Part shown: piece by piece, positions 44,610-54,900 of the stretch
How positions within the stretch are numbered: position 1 is the stretch's first letter
Layout of the letters: each line of letters opens with the position of its first letter
NCBI RefSeq assembly: GCF_051201625.1
Contig: NZ_CP179203.1
Location: 1,550,001-1,614,000, forward strand
Source of the DNA: Shimia sp051201625
Lineage (GTDB): Bacteria > Pseudomonadota > Alphaproteobacteria > Rhodobacterales > Rhodobacteraceae
Reading direction: 5' to 3'
DNA length: 64,000 nucleotides
Position numbers and translations under genes: made by a program
Notes under the pieces: model-generated
Database searches by the model: none
Told to the model about the DNA's origin: nothing
Seen by the model: only the letters and a program-made list of their open reading frames with translations

Positions 44610-45656
44610 ATGTTAATTGAAACGCTCCGGACAGTCTCAAGTGCAGATTGGGATCGTATTTATGCTCGTGACGCATCGGCCAGCCCGTCGCAATCGAGAA
44701 GGTGGGCAGATATTATCACCGATTCGTCGCGGGTGAAGGATTGTAGTCGCTTATATAAATTTGCAGACGGGAACGAAGTGGTTTTACCTTTGTTTGTAAA
44801 TACGACATTTCCAAGAATATTGAGTGTCTATCGCTCACCACCGCCTGCTTGGGGATTTGGAGGGCTTATTTCAACTGCTCCTTTGAACAGTGAACATATT
44901 CGCCTAGTCTTGGAGGACTGCACCAAGCTGCCTTGCGCTGCGGTGCAAATTCGTCCAAATCCCTTGCAGGCGGATGCATGGTTCCGGGCAGCCACGGGAA
45001 CTGCGTGGGAACCTTTAGCGCGGAACGCGCATATTATTGATCTCCGCGGTGGCTTTGACGACGTCTGGATGCACCAATTTCCAGGAAGGACCCGTACAAA
45101 AATACGCAAGTCGCGCAAGTCGGAAGTCACGGTTGAGTCTGGTGGTTGTGCACGTTTAGTTGAGGAGTTTGATATACTTTTTAGAACGTCGATTACTCGG
45201 TGGGCGAAAAAACAAAATGAAGTCAAGTGGCTTGCCGCCTTTCGTGGACGTTTGCGAGACCCTGAGAAAAAATTTAAAAAAATGGCTCATGATGCGGGTG
45301 GATTGTTACGCGTTTACATCGCTAGGATTGAAGAAAAGCCCGTCGCGGGCATTATTGTATTACTTGATGGGAATGGACACTACACGCGGGGTGCGATGGA
45401 TGCAGATTTGATAGGGCACTCTAACGCAAACTATTTGCTCCAATCGGTTGCAATTGAGGATGCATGTGCGTTGAATTGTCAGCATTACAATATGGGTGAG
45501 ACGGGGTCATCAGTCGCTTTGGCAAAATTCAAGACGCGATTTGGAGCGGTTGCCGTGCCATATGCAGAATATCGATTTGAGCGCGTTCCAATCCTATCTG
45601 CTGAACAAAAGCTGCGCGCAGTGGTAAAGAAACTGATTGGTTTTCAAGATGCTTGA
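44610..45656 (+). CDS. FemAB-like / GNAT-fold acyltransferase (first copy)
   Basis: The 348-residue protein resembles the FemAB-like acyltransferases that modify surface polysaccharides or add amino acids to cell-wall precursors (BioF2/FemAB group). Useful motifs are PPAWGFGGLIS, VQIRPNPLQADAW, a basic RTRTKIRKSRKSEV, and the C-terminal GHYTRGAMDAD, NANYLLQSVAIEDACALN, YNMGETGSSVALAKFKTRFGA (split). It is clearly homologous to the protein at 61574-62569. The GH16 gene starts 8 bases before its stop, so the two are coupled. Confidence 0.8.
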   Translation: MLIETLRTVSSADWDRIYARDASASPSQSRRWADIITDSSRVKDCSRLYKFADGNEVVLPLFVNTTFPRILSVYRSPPPAWGFGGLISTAPLNSEHIRLVLEDCTKLPCAAVQIRPNPLQADAWFRAATGTAWEPLARNAHIIDLRGGFDDVWMHQFPGRTRTKIRKSRKSEVTVESGGCARLVEEFDILFRTSITRWAKKQNEVKWLAAFRGRLRDPEKKFKKMAHDAGGLLRVYIARIEEKPVAGIIVLLDGNGHYTRGAMDADLIGHSNANYLLQSVAIEDACALNCQHYNMGETGSSVALAKFKTRFGAVAVPYAEYRFERVPILSAEQKLRAVVKKLIGFQDA

Positions 45657-46488
45657 TTTCAGAGTGGTGTCATATGGCATCTTTTCAACAATATCGTTTT
45701 TTGTTTTTTCTCAAGCTTCGGCTTCGGAAATCCCAATTCCAAATGGACCAGAGGGACAGTTTCAACTCGTGTTTTCTGATGAATTTTCTGAGCAGGAGCT
45801 TGATCTGCGTCGTTGGACCACGTGTTACTGGTGGGTCAAGAATGGTTGCACTAACCTGGGCAATAACGAATTGGAGTGGTACGTACCTGAGAATGTTAGT
45901 GTAAGAGATGGGGCGCTGAGGCTAACGGCAAAGCGCGAAAACGTAGTGGGTTGGAAAGGGCAGATTTTTCCATACACGTCAGGCATGGTCACCACGGGGC
46001 GTTATTATGAGGAAGATCCGGCGGAAGTGCGCTTTGAAGCCAAAGAAGGTTTTTTTGAAATGCGTGCTGATTTGCCATCTGGTCAGGGGCTTTGGCCAGC
46101 ATTTTGGATGCTACCGTCCAGCCGAGAGTCCAAACCAGAAATTGATATAATGGAATTGCTAGGACATCGAACGGATGTCTTGGAATTGCATTTCCACTAC
46201 CGGAATGATGCTGGAGAGTCGCGAAATGTCGGTCACGAGGTGGCTACCTGGGATTTGGCACAGGGTTGGCATACTTATGGAGTAGAGTGGAGTGAGCGGG
46301 AAATTGTCTGGTATCTTGATGGTTGGGAGGTCTGGAGGTACGAGGAAAGGGAGCGAATTCCGAATGAACCGATGTATATGATAATAAATCTTGCAGTCGG
46401 TGGAGATTGGCCCGGAGATCCCAACTCGGAAACTAAATTTCCTGCGATCATGAAGATCGATTATGTGCGCGCATGGAAACGCAAATAG
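45649..46488 (+). CDS. Secreted glycoside hydrolase family 16 glycanase
   Basis: The 279-residue precursor has a signal peptide (about 1-26, ending SQASA). A GH16 beta-jelly roll follows with the catalytic motif EIDIMELLG: Glu164 is the expected nucleophile, Asp166 assists and Glu169 is the acid/base. Other family segments are FSDEFSEQELDLRRW, GLWPAFWMLP and WHTYGVEWSEREIVWYLDG. GH16 enzymes cut beta-1,3, beta-1,3-1,4 or related glucans and galactans. In exopolysaccharide loci such as the one containing ExoK they trim the nascent polymer. The ATG at 45649 overlaps the FemAB gene, and the flippase gene starts about 54 bases later. Confidence 0.9.
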   Translation: MLDFRVVSYGIFSTISFFVFSQASASEIPIPNGPEGQFQLVFSDEFSEQELDLRRWTTCYWWVKNGCTNLGNNELEWYVPENVSVRDGALRLTAKRENVVGWKGQIFPYTSGMVTTGRYYEEDPAEVRFEAKEGFFEMRADLPSGQGLWPAFWMLPSSRESKPEIDIMELLGHRTDVLELHFHYRNDAGESRNVGHEVATWDLAQGWHTYGVEWSEREIVWYLDGWEVWRYEERERIPNEPMYMIINLAVGGDWPGDPNSETKFPAIMKIDYVRAWKRK

Positions 46489-46541
46489 TGCCTTTGTTGC
46501 TTTCAATCTCGAGACCCTCTGTACTCATTGGATGTGACTGA

Positions 46542-48950
46542 ATGAATGAGGCAGCCAAGAAGGTCGCAGCGGCGACACCTCTTATTTTTAATGGGTACGC
46601 TCTTGTCGCCAATGCTGGACTCACGTCAGTCTTGGGCTTTGCTTTTTGGATGCTGGCCAGCCGATTGTTTAGTCAGGAACAAGTTGGTTTGGGGGCTGCT
46701 TTGATTTCTTCAATGACAATGATCAGCTATTTAAGCCAAATGAATTTGAATTCATTGCTTCTAAGATTTCTTCCTTTAGCAGGTGCGAGTGCCAAATATC
46801 TTGTCTTGAAAGCATATTTATTTGTTGGCGTGCTATCTGCGCTCGTAGCAGTCGCGTTTGCGAACGGAGTTGGGAGTTTTGCAGAACCGCTGGATATATT
46901 CAGGAATAATCATCTAAAAATGGCGTTGTTTGTCATGGCGACAGTATTCTGGTCACTCTTTGCGTTACAGGATGCAATTTTGACGGGTCTAAGGCGTTCT
47001 GTTTTGGTTCCCGCCAAAAATTTTGCATATTCTGCTCTCAAGATAACTTTTTTACTCTCCTTCGCTGTTATGATGCAGCAAAATATAAACAGTATTTTTT
47101 TGGCATGGATCTTGCCGTTATTTCCAATAATTATTGTCATGAATACGACGATTTTTCGCAATCTTAATAGTAAAATCGGTGTGCATTCAGGACGCGATGA
47201 ACTGGACTTAAAATCGCTTGCTCGCTATCTGGGATGGGACTCAATTGGAACATTCTCTGTTGCGGTAGCGTTTGGGCTAGCCCCATTAATGGTGACCGCC
47301 TCGGCTGGAGTAGCAGCCAACGCAACATACCATTTGGCGTGGACCCTTGCCTATTCTGTTTATCTGATAGGCCGCTCAATGGGTGCTTCGTTAATTGCGG
47401 AAGGAGCGGTAAACCCACAGCGGCTTAAATCACTTACCTCTGACACGCTAGTACACTCTCTGATTTTGATTTTAGCTGCTGTTTTTATATTATTTCTATT
47501 TGCACCTTTGATCATGTCGATTTTTGGTTCAGCTTACATTAAGGATGGAAGTGGAATCTTGCGTGTTTTAGCTCTTTGCTGTGTCCCTTGGGCGGTAACA
47601 ACCGTTTATGTTTCCGCCGCACGAGCGCAAGCTAGGACTAAAAATGTCGCAGTTGTTCAATTTCTAACTTTGGTTCTTTTTGTCATTATTAGCGCGTTGC
47701 TTTTACCGCCTTGGGGGGCGTTGGGCGTTGCATTCTCTTGGTTGATTACGCACTCGTTGGTGTGTTTCGGGATTATTGGAGTTGGTATCAAACGCGGAGG
47801 CTGGGCGGTTGTAATCGATTGGAGCCTAGCCTTGGGTTTTGCTGCCGCAAATTTGTATAAAGCTTTCCAACGTTTCTCGCCCAAGAAAAACTTCAAAATG
47901 GAAACTGACATTCAGGAGATATTGGAAGCGGCCAATTTGGGAGATTGCGAGAATTTTGCACCAATGGTTGTGCCAAACTCTCAAAGCGACGTAACGTCGG
48001 TTATTTTGGAACCAAGAGGCGCTGAAGGCGGATCGTCCGAGGCAGTAATGCGGATTGTTTTAAAGTTCGCGTATTCTGGAAATGGCATGCAAGCATTAAG
48101 GCGCAATGCCGAGATGTTAGAGATGCTGAATGCGGATTACAGGCTCAACGAATACCAGTCAATCTTGCCCAAGCTTCAAAAAGCTGAAGAAGTGGCAGGC
48201 TTACAGGTCAGCATTGAAACTGCAGTTCAAGGAATGGCAGGGCTGGAAATTTTAAATGATCCAAAAATCCAAGCCGCCGGAGCGCTAGAGGCCATTAAGG
48301 TGATGCAGGATCTTCATAGTGCCACATCGTTTAATAAAGTAATCGACGAATGCTGGGCTGATAGATGGATTGATCATCCTATTAAGCTAATCATGCAGTC
48401 AACAGCGGTATTTTGTTCGGGCACTAAGCGCATCGACGCATTTGATACCATTAGATCTTGGCTGCGCACGTCGATGATTGGCCGAGAAGTATCACTCGGA
48501 CTTGGGCATGGAGATTTATGGGCTGGAAACATATTTTACTCCCTTTCTGAACTTAATCCAATTAGCCCACAGGTGTCTGGCCTCATTGACTGGGACACAG
48601 CACGAATGGATGCCCCCCAAGGATGGGATGCTGCACATCTACGGATAACGCTCATAATGCAACAAAAACGGGTTGAGATGGGGTCGGTTGTCAGTGATTT
48701 GTTGCGTGAAGGCTGCTGGTTAGAAGATGAAATTGCACGTTTTACTAAAGCAGAAATTGGCAAAATGTTGGGGAATAGGGCCGATCCAGAATATCAAGGT
48801 TCTATGATTGCACTCGCATGGCTTCATCATGTTGCAGCAAATTTATCAAAATCAGACAGTAAAGCGGGCAATCGACTTTGGACCGCAGCTAATGTTGACC
48901 GTGTATTGTTTGCTTGGTCTGAGCCTCCGGCATGGAAACGGTATGAATAG
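46542..48950 (+). CDS. Wzx-type polysaccharide flippase fused to an APH-type kinase domain
   Basis: Residues about 1-440 form a membrane protein with roughly 12 helices of the polysaccharide-transport (MOP/Wzx) family, starting NGYALVANAGLTSVLGFAFWML. Residues about 455-802 form a phosphotransferase domain of the aminoglycoside-phosphotransferase/choline-kinase fold. A candidate ATP Lys508 is in VLKFA, the catalytic loop is GHGDLWAGNIF (Asp658, Asn663), and the metal motif is GLIDWDTA (Asp683). The kinase residues are intact. It probably combines lipid-linked oligosaccharide export with phosphorylation of a sugar or lipid, but this is inference. The next gene starts 8 bases before its stop. 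Confidence 0.8.
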   Translation: MNEAAKKVAAATPLIFNGYALVANAGLTSVLGFAFWMLASRLFSQEQVGLGAALISSMTMISYLSQMNLNSLLLRFLPLAGASAKYLVLKAYLFVGVLSALVAVAFANGVGSFAEPLDIFRNNHLKMALFVMATVFWSLFALQDAILTGLRRSVLVPAKNFAYSALKITFLLSFAVMMQQNINSIFLAWILPLFPIIIVMNTTIFRNLNSKIGVHSGRDELDLKSLARYLGWDSIGTFSVAVAFGLAPLMVTASAGVAANATYHLAWTLAYSVYLIGRSMGASLIAEGAVNPQRLKSLTSDTLVHSLILILAAVFILFLFAPLIMSIFGSAYIKDGSGILRVLALCCVPWAVTTVYVSAARAQARTKNVAVVQFLTLVLFVIISALLLPPWGALGVAFSWLITHSLVCFGIIGVGIKRGGWAVVIDWSLALGFAAANLYKAFQRFSPKKNFKMETDIQEILEAANLGDCENFAPMVVPNSQSDVTSVILEPRGAEGGSSEAVMRIVLKFAYSGNGMQALRRNAEMLEMLNADYRLNEYQSILPKLQKAEEVAGLQVSIETAVQGMAGLEILNDPKIQAAGALEAIKVMQDLHSATSFNKVIDECWADRWIDHPIKLIMQSTAVFCSGTKRIDAFDTIRSWLRTSMIGREVSLGLGHGDLWAGNIFYSLSELNPISPQVSGLIDWDTARMDAPQGWDAAHLRITLIMQQKRVEMGSVVSDLLREGCWLEDEIARFTKAEIGKMLGNRADPEYQGSMIALAWLHHVAANLSKSDSKAGNRLWTAANVDRVLFAWSEPPAWKRYE

Positions 48951-50778
48951 ATCTCGCGAGGATACTTTGGCCTTTGAGAGGCATGAGGCAAATTCTAATT
49001 CTGGTGTGATCATCAATCTGTTAATGGCATTTGGGCTGTTTGTCGCTTTTATCATTTGGTGGACAAGTCTACCATTAACAAACCCCAACGCCTTGGACGA
49101 TTATGGTCTAATATCTATTCTCCCCTGGCAATTCTGGGGCTCAATAGTGTTGGTTTCTCTCTGTTTCGTGTTTGGCTTGAAGTTTTCGTCAGTGGTGCCT
49201 TGGGCACGTCCAGCGGCTTTACTTATTTTTATACTTCTCCTGCATGCGACAACACCTTTGGTTTATGGCACACTCCGGTACTCTTGGGCTTGGAAGCATA
49301 TTGGAATTGTCGACTACATCCAAAGGTACGGCGGTGTTAATCGCGTGGAGCCTTTTTTATCGGCATATCATAATTGGCCAGGTTTTTTTTGGATTTCCGC
49401 ACAGGCCGCAGATTTTTTGAAGATGGGCCCACTGGAGATCGCGAATGTTGCTCGGTTTTTTCCGGTTGTTTCCAACGTAATATATGTAGTTCTTTTAGGT
49501 AAAATTTTCAGGCGATTTACGGACAACCAACGGGTTGTTTGGGCAGCCCTTTGGATATTTTCTTGCGCAAATTGGGTTGGTCAAGATTACTATTCTCCAC
49601 AAGCACTTTCATACGCATTATATTTGTTCGCCTTGACGCTCTGCCTCGGCCCTTTGATGCCGCGGACAACAATTCGAAAAAAAACATTATTCAGGACGCG
49701 CACTTGGTTTGTCCAACTTGCTCCGAAGGCTTCGTTAAATTCTAGCTGGTTGAATATTACTGCAGTTTTTTTCTTTGCGTTTGCCGTTTTTGGTATTGTC
49801 GCATCCCATCAATTGACGCCATTGATTTTAGCGTTTTCTTTGCTGGGTTTGTCAATATTTGCGCCGCTAAGTTCCGGTTACCCAGTTTTAACTGTTCTAG
49901 CTCTGGTTTTTTGGGTCATCTACCCAGCGGCACCATTCACAAGCCTATATTTGCCCCGTGAGGTTGCCGATATTGGGCAAACGATGGACGGAGTTACAAA
50001 TAAAATGGTCGATACGTCCAGTGTCGAGCGAGGTATCGCAGTTGTAGTTTGGGCTGGTCGCGCATTGTCTGGTGCAATCGTTTTTCTCGCACTCTTCGGA
50101 TGGTTGCGTAGCATTAAAAACAGAAAACCAGTCGCTATCGTTTGCGTACTTTTAATTGCGCCCGGATTGGTCTTGGGTCTGACGTCTTACGGTGGCGAGG
50201 CAGTCTTTAGAATTTATTTTTTTTGTTCACCTTTCTTGGCGTTTTTTGCAGCGGTCGCGCTGTTTCCCGATCGTAACGCGAAGTCTGAGGCACTATCGTA
50301 TATCGTATTTTTCCCAATAATTTTATTAATGTCACTGGGATTTCTTTTGGGCAATAATGGTAAAGACCGGCAGTATCGGTTTTCACCTGAAGAAGTTGAG
50401 GCTGCTTGGTGGTTATACAGCCAGTCGCGCCCGGGAACGCTGCTGGTTGAAGGTGATAGGAGTTATCCGTCACAATTTATGAACTACGAAAACTTTCAAT
50501 ACCTCCCGATTTCACGCGAACGACCAAAGGATCTTGCGGAAATAATAGAGAAACCGGCCTCGGTATTTTCTCGCTGGTTTTCGGATCCGAGATGGCAGGA
50601 TGGATACGTTATCGTAACACGCAGTCAGAAGGCATCAGTGGAGGCTCTTGGCGTTGTGCCTGAGGGCACTTTTGATAACCTGGAACTGGACTTAATGGCG
50701 TCACCAGATTTCTTGCTTGTTTATGCGAACAAAGACGCCCGAATCTTCAGAGCAAGCCGCTTTTCAAAATTTGAATGA
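48943..50778 (+). CDS. Polytopic membrane protein, likely GT-C type glycosyltransferase or polymerase
   Basis: The 611-residue protein has about 12-13 membrane helices. It has a soluble N-terminal stretch, a periplasmic loop with GGVNRVEPFLSAYHNWPGFF, and a C-terminal soluble domain (about 500-611, with RPGTLLVEGDRS and WQDGYVIVTRSQKASVEAL). The layout fits GT-C glycosyltransferases of the ArnT/PMT group, or a Wzy-like enzyme, but I see no diagnostic motif. The ATG at 48943 overlaps the end of the flippase gene, so they are coupled. An earlier in-frame start would lie inside the flippase-kinase gene. Confidence 0.7.
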   Translation: MNRSREDTLAFERHEANSNSGVIINLLMAFGLFVAFIIWWTSLPLTNPNALDDYGLISILPWQFWGSIVLVSLCFVFGLKFSSVVPWARPAALLIFILLLHATTPLVYGTLRYSWAWKHIGIVDYIQRYGGVNRVEPFLSAYHNWPGFFWISAQAADFLKMGPLEIANVARFFPVVSNVIYVVLLGKIFRRFTDNQRVVWAALWIFSCANWVGQDYYSPQALSYALYLFALTLCLGPLMPRTTIRKKTLFRTRTWFVQLAPKASLNSSWLNITAVFFFAFAVFGIVASHQLTPLILAFSLLGLSIFAPLSSGYPVLTVLALVFWVIYPAAPFTSLYLPREVADIGQTMDGVTNKMVDTSSVERGIAVVVWAGRALSGAIVFLALFGWLRSIKNRKPVAIVCVLLIAPGLVLGLTSYGGEAVFRIYFFCSPFLAFFAAVALFPDRNAKSEALSYIVFFPIILLMSLGFLLGNNGKDRQYRFSPEEVEAAWWLYSQSRPGTLLVEGDRSYPSQFMNYENFQYLPISRERPKDLAEIIEKPASVFSRWFSDPRWQDGYVIVTRSQKASVEALGVVPEGTFDNLELDLMASPDFLLVYANKDARIFRASRFSKFE

Positions 50779-50846
50779 GTCGACATCTTTCATTTTAGAC
50801 AAGGATCACTCTTGAAAAATTTTAAAAAAAACGACGGACCTATGTC

Positions 50847-51869
50847 TCACCTGCTGTCATTTTTTTGAAATCGCCAGTGATCAACGCACATACGGTCTAA
50901 CGAAATCTCCGCTCGCCAACTTAGCAAACGATTGGCTAGTTCTGGGTCTGCAATGCAGGTGGCAACGTCTCCCAGCCGACGTGGTAAGATCTTGTGTGGA
51001 ATTTCGAAGCCACACGCGCTTGAGAATGCGCTGAGCGCTTGCATGACACTATACCCAAACCCAGTGCCAAGATTAATGCGTTGGTGCTCGCCAGTGTCCT
51101 TACAATCCAGCAGGTAATTTGCAGCAGCTAAATGTCCGCGTGCAAGGTCAACTACATGAATATAATCGCGTACACCTGTGCCGTCCGGCGTCTTATAGTT
51201 GTTCCCGAACACGGGAACTGTTTCCTGTAGGCCTGCTGCAGTCTGGGCGATGAATGGGAATAGATTATTGGGTTTATTGCGTGGTTCTTCGCCAATCAAA
51301 CCTGAAGAATGCGCTCCAACTGGGTTGAAATATCGCAGCGAAATTGCACCTTGCAGGGCTCCAGCGGTGACAGCATCCGACACAATGTCTTCAAGCATTA
51401 ATTTTGTGCGGCCGTATGGGTTAGTGGGGCAGGTTGGCGCGTTTTCCGTCAAGCGTTTTCCATCAACGAATTTATAGACGGTTGCTGATGAGGAAAATAC
51501 TACTTTGCCTATATTATTCTCACTCATGGCCGTCAAAAGGCAAATCCCACCACCTATATTTGCTTCATAATAAAATAGCGGCTTTGCTACCGACTCCCCG
51601 ACGGCTTTCTTTCCTGCAAAGTGCATTACCAAGTCCGGTTTATAACGCGCCAAAGTTTCCGATATTAATGGTCTGTCGCGCACATCTCCACGGACTACTG
51701 TAGCTTGGGCACCAGTAATTTTAGTAATCCGATCAGGAACATCTGACGCTGCGTTTTCAAAATTATCGTAAATTAGAACATTGTACCCAACCGAGAGCAA
51801 CTCAACAGCGACATGAGACCCTATGAATCCAGCACCTCCTGTAATTAGTATCAAGGGCTGGGTTGTCAT
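50847..51869 (-). CDS. galE: UDP-glucose 4-epimerase
   Basis: GalE interconverts UDP-glucose and UDP-galactose and so supplies sugar donors for surface polysaccharides. The 340-residue protein has the NAD-binding GGAGFIGSHV at 11-20, VFSSSATVYK (catalytic Ser or Thr region), the YGRTK catalytic motif (Tyr and Lys), RYFNPVGAHSSGLIGE (split), and DGTGVRDYIHVVDLA, all as in GalE. The length is normal. It faces the GT-C gene convergently, with 68 bases between them, and fits the locus. Confidence 0.95.
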   Translation of the reverse strand: MTTQPLILITGGAGFIGSHVAVELLSVGYNVLIYDNFENAASDVPDRITKITGAQATVVRGDVRDRPLISETLARYKPDLVMHFAGKKAVGESVAKPLFYYEANIGGGICLLTAMSENNIGKVVFSSSATVYKFVDGKRLTENAPTCPTNPYGRTKLMLEDIVSDAVTAGALQGAISLRYFNPVGAHSSGLIGEEPRNKPNNLFPFIAQTAAGLQETVPVFGNNYKTPDGTGVRDYIHVVDLARGHLAAANYLLDCKDTGEHQRINLGTGFGYSVMQALSAFSSACGFEIPHKILPRRLGDVATCIADPELANRLLSWRAEISLDRMCVDHWRFQKNDSR

Positions 51870-51998
51870 AATGTCCTCTCAGGTTCTTGCTGGCTTTGCA
51901 TTTAGCCTCTCATGGGTCTTAAGGTTCAGATAATTGCCCCGGCCGAAGAATTTTGGGGAGGTGCATATCGCATTCGCGTTTCTGTGTCTTACAGCAAA

Positions 51999-54900
51999 TC
52001 AAAAACTATAAAATAGCAATGTGTAAACTTGCGGCGATAGTGGACCACGGCGGCAAAATTTTTGGGCGTTCAGCGAGTCGCAGTGTGCTTTAATAGACTC
52101 GATTGTTTTCTTCGTCATTAAGCCGTTTGCGGAACCCTCATAGATGCCGTTCTCGGATAATTGCAGCTGCAATAAATAAATGAAGGCATTGGGGTTCACT
52201 CGCAGGACCTGCCGCAGTGCTCCGGGTCGCTTAGTTGCAGGAAGAGACTTTACGCGTTTGTAGATGTGAGGATATTCAGATTTCCGCGCGACCTTGAGGT
52301 CAATCAATAGCGATTGTACCTCGCTTTCTATAGGTTCAATTTGACCCGAGAGAGCCAGCAACTCCGTGCGAGCTTTGTTCAAATCCTGACCAGTAATTCC
52401 GTTTTTGCGTAGCTCGAAACCGTCTCGGTAAGCCTCAACAATTCTAAGCCCAGCGGCGACATTACCCTGTGCAGCCAATTCCTTTAAACGCCCAATTTTG
52501 GATGTTGCCTCGAAGCGTTCAGGATGCCAACCCTTATCAAGCATAGCAAGTCTTACCGAGGCATCTGGAACGTTACGGTGATCGGCTTCGGTTAGCAAAT
52601 CAATCCCTTGTTTAATAGTCCCCATCGACCCAAAGTCCCTATCAACAAGACCCCGTCCCAACATGTATAGGGCATAGTCGTTTCCGCTAACTGCGGCTGT
52701 TTTGAGATAGTTATACGACTGAGTTTTGTTGGTTGTGGACAGCAGTCCATATTTGTAAATATCAGCCAGCCTCACAAGCGCATCTGTACTGCCATTGTTG
52801 GCTGCGGTTTCATAAGCCGAGAATGCTGCCGGTATATCCAACTTGCCTGATAACCCACGGGCAAAAATGTCTCCCAATATGAGATAAGCGCTTGCATTTC
52901 CAGCCTGACCGGCCTGTTTTAGAAGTGTTATGCCGCTATCTATATCCCGCGCTGTGCCCTCTCCGAGAACCAGCATTTCCGCCATACGGATTGTAGCGCT
53001 ACCGCTGCCGGCATTCGCTGCCTTTGCGTAATATTGGAAAGATAGTGGCATATCGGGTGTGGAGTTCAATCCACCTTCTCCGGCGTAAAACTTGCCCAAA
53101 AGATAAGCGGCTTCGGCGCTACCTTCCTCATCGAACTGTTCCAGTAGAGAAAGGCCACGATCTATGTTCTGAGGAGTACCATTTCCTGTTAACAGCATCT
53201 CTGCCATTCGGATCGCAGCTCTGTCGCTTCCAGCTTTTGCGGCCAGTGTGAAGAAGTGGAAAGATTGTGCCAAATCAGGCGCGGAGTTCAACCCAACTTC
53301 GCCTGTGTAAAATTCGGCCAGTCGAAGAGAAGCTGTCGCGTTACCCATTGCTGCCAGTTCACTGAGGGTCGCTAGTCCGACCTCTTGGTTGGCGACTGGG
53401 CCCGCAGTTTCCAGTTGCATCAGCGCAACTTTTAGAGTTGCCCTAGGTTCACCGCTTTCGGCCGCTTTTGAGAAATAGGTGTAAGCCTGGGCGGTATCTC
53501 GGGGGATAGCATCTGGTACTCCTGCCTCATAAAGTTTAGCCAGCTCCGTATAACCACTTAAGTCTCCCTGATCACCAAGCTGTTTCAGAAGTGATACACC
53601 TAAGGCGACATCCTGAGGACCTCCTGCGCCTAGAACCAGCATTTTTGCTACCTGAATAGTAGCATTGGTGTTGCCGATATTTGCAGCTCGTACGTAATGA
53701 TAGAAGGATAGAGAAGAATTGGGCGGAAAATGTCCTGGAATACCTTCAGCGTAAATTTTACCCATGAGGGTCATAGCTTCGGCTGAGCCTTTATCTATCA
53801 ATTTCAGCAAATTCGATAATCCAACTGACGGATTGGGAGGAATACCGGTACCGTAAATTTGCATGCGTAAGGATGCGAGCCGTGCCGCAGAATGTCCGTC
53901 TTTCGCGGCCAACTGAAAAAGTGTAAACGCCCGTTTAGCATCACTTGCGACGGCACTATTGCTTTTGGGAAGCAAAAAGCGTCCAAGCTCGTATTGAGAA
54001 GTTGAATGCCCTACTGCTGCCAGAGCCTCCAATTTGGCGAAGCCCGTTTCTGTATTAGTCGGATTTTCATTTGAAGCGATCAAAGTCAAGGCAAGTTTGA
54101 GTTTCGCATCTTGGCTACCCAACGCCACAGCTTTTGTCAAAAACTCGTGTGCTACTTTGTCAACAGAGGTATCACCATTACTATCTTGAAGGAGATCTGC
54201 CAATCGCAGATATCCGTCTGGGTTGCCGATATCAGCGGCCTTAAGATATGCACGTTTTGCGGCCTCAACATTTGATGGATTTGACCCACTTTCATCCAAC
54301 ACAACTAGTAGCTTAGGTTGAACGATCGATAAAAAATAATCATCATCTTCGAGCAGATCCGCGTAGTAATGGTATGCTATTTCACCATTGTCAGTACTCA
54401 CTCTTCCCGTCACATGAAGGTCGCCTAGATTGATAAGAGCGTCTGAAATCATGCTGTTGTTTGCAACAGTCAGTTTCTCTGTCGAAGAGTGCGGAACTGC
54501 TGTTTCATCGACGTTGAAAACGCGAAGATGGGAAAGCATCAGTTTAGCTTCAGGATCACCAGAGGCAGCCATCTGAGTGAGCATATCGACCGCAATTTTT
54601 GGATTGCTATCGGTACCTTTCCCTTCAAATAGCATAGTGGCAATTTTAATTTTTGCTTGTTGGTGGTTGAGGGTCGTGGCTTTTGAAAAGTATTGATAGG
54701 CGCTTGCCGGGTCTTTTGCTGTGTGACCTGCAATTCCTTTTTCGTAAATCTCACCCAGTGCAAAAAAAGCTGCTGCTGAGCCTTTTTCCCCAGCCAATTG
54801 CAATACTGATAATGCACGGGTCACATCGTGCTCAGTGCTGTGATGGTGCAATAACATTTGTGTTACGAAACCCACCGCGGGTATGCTTCCTGCGCGTAAT

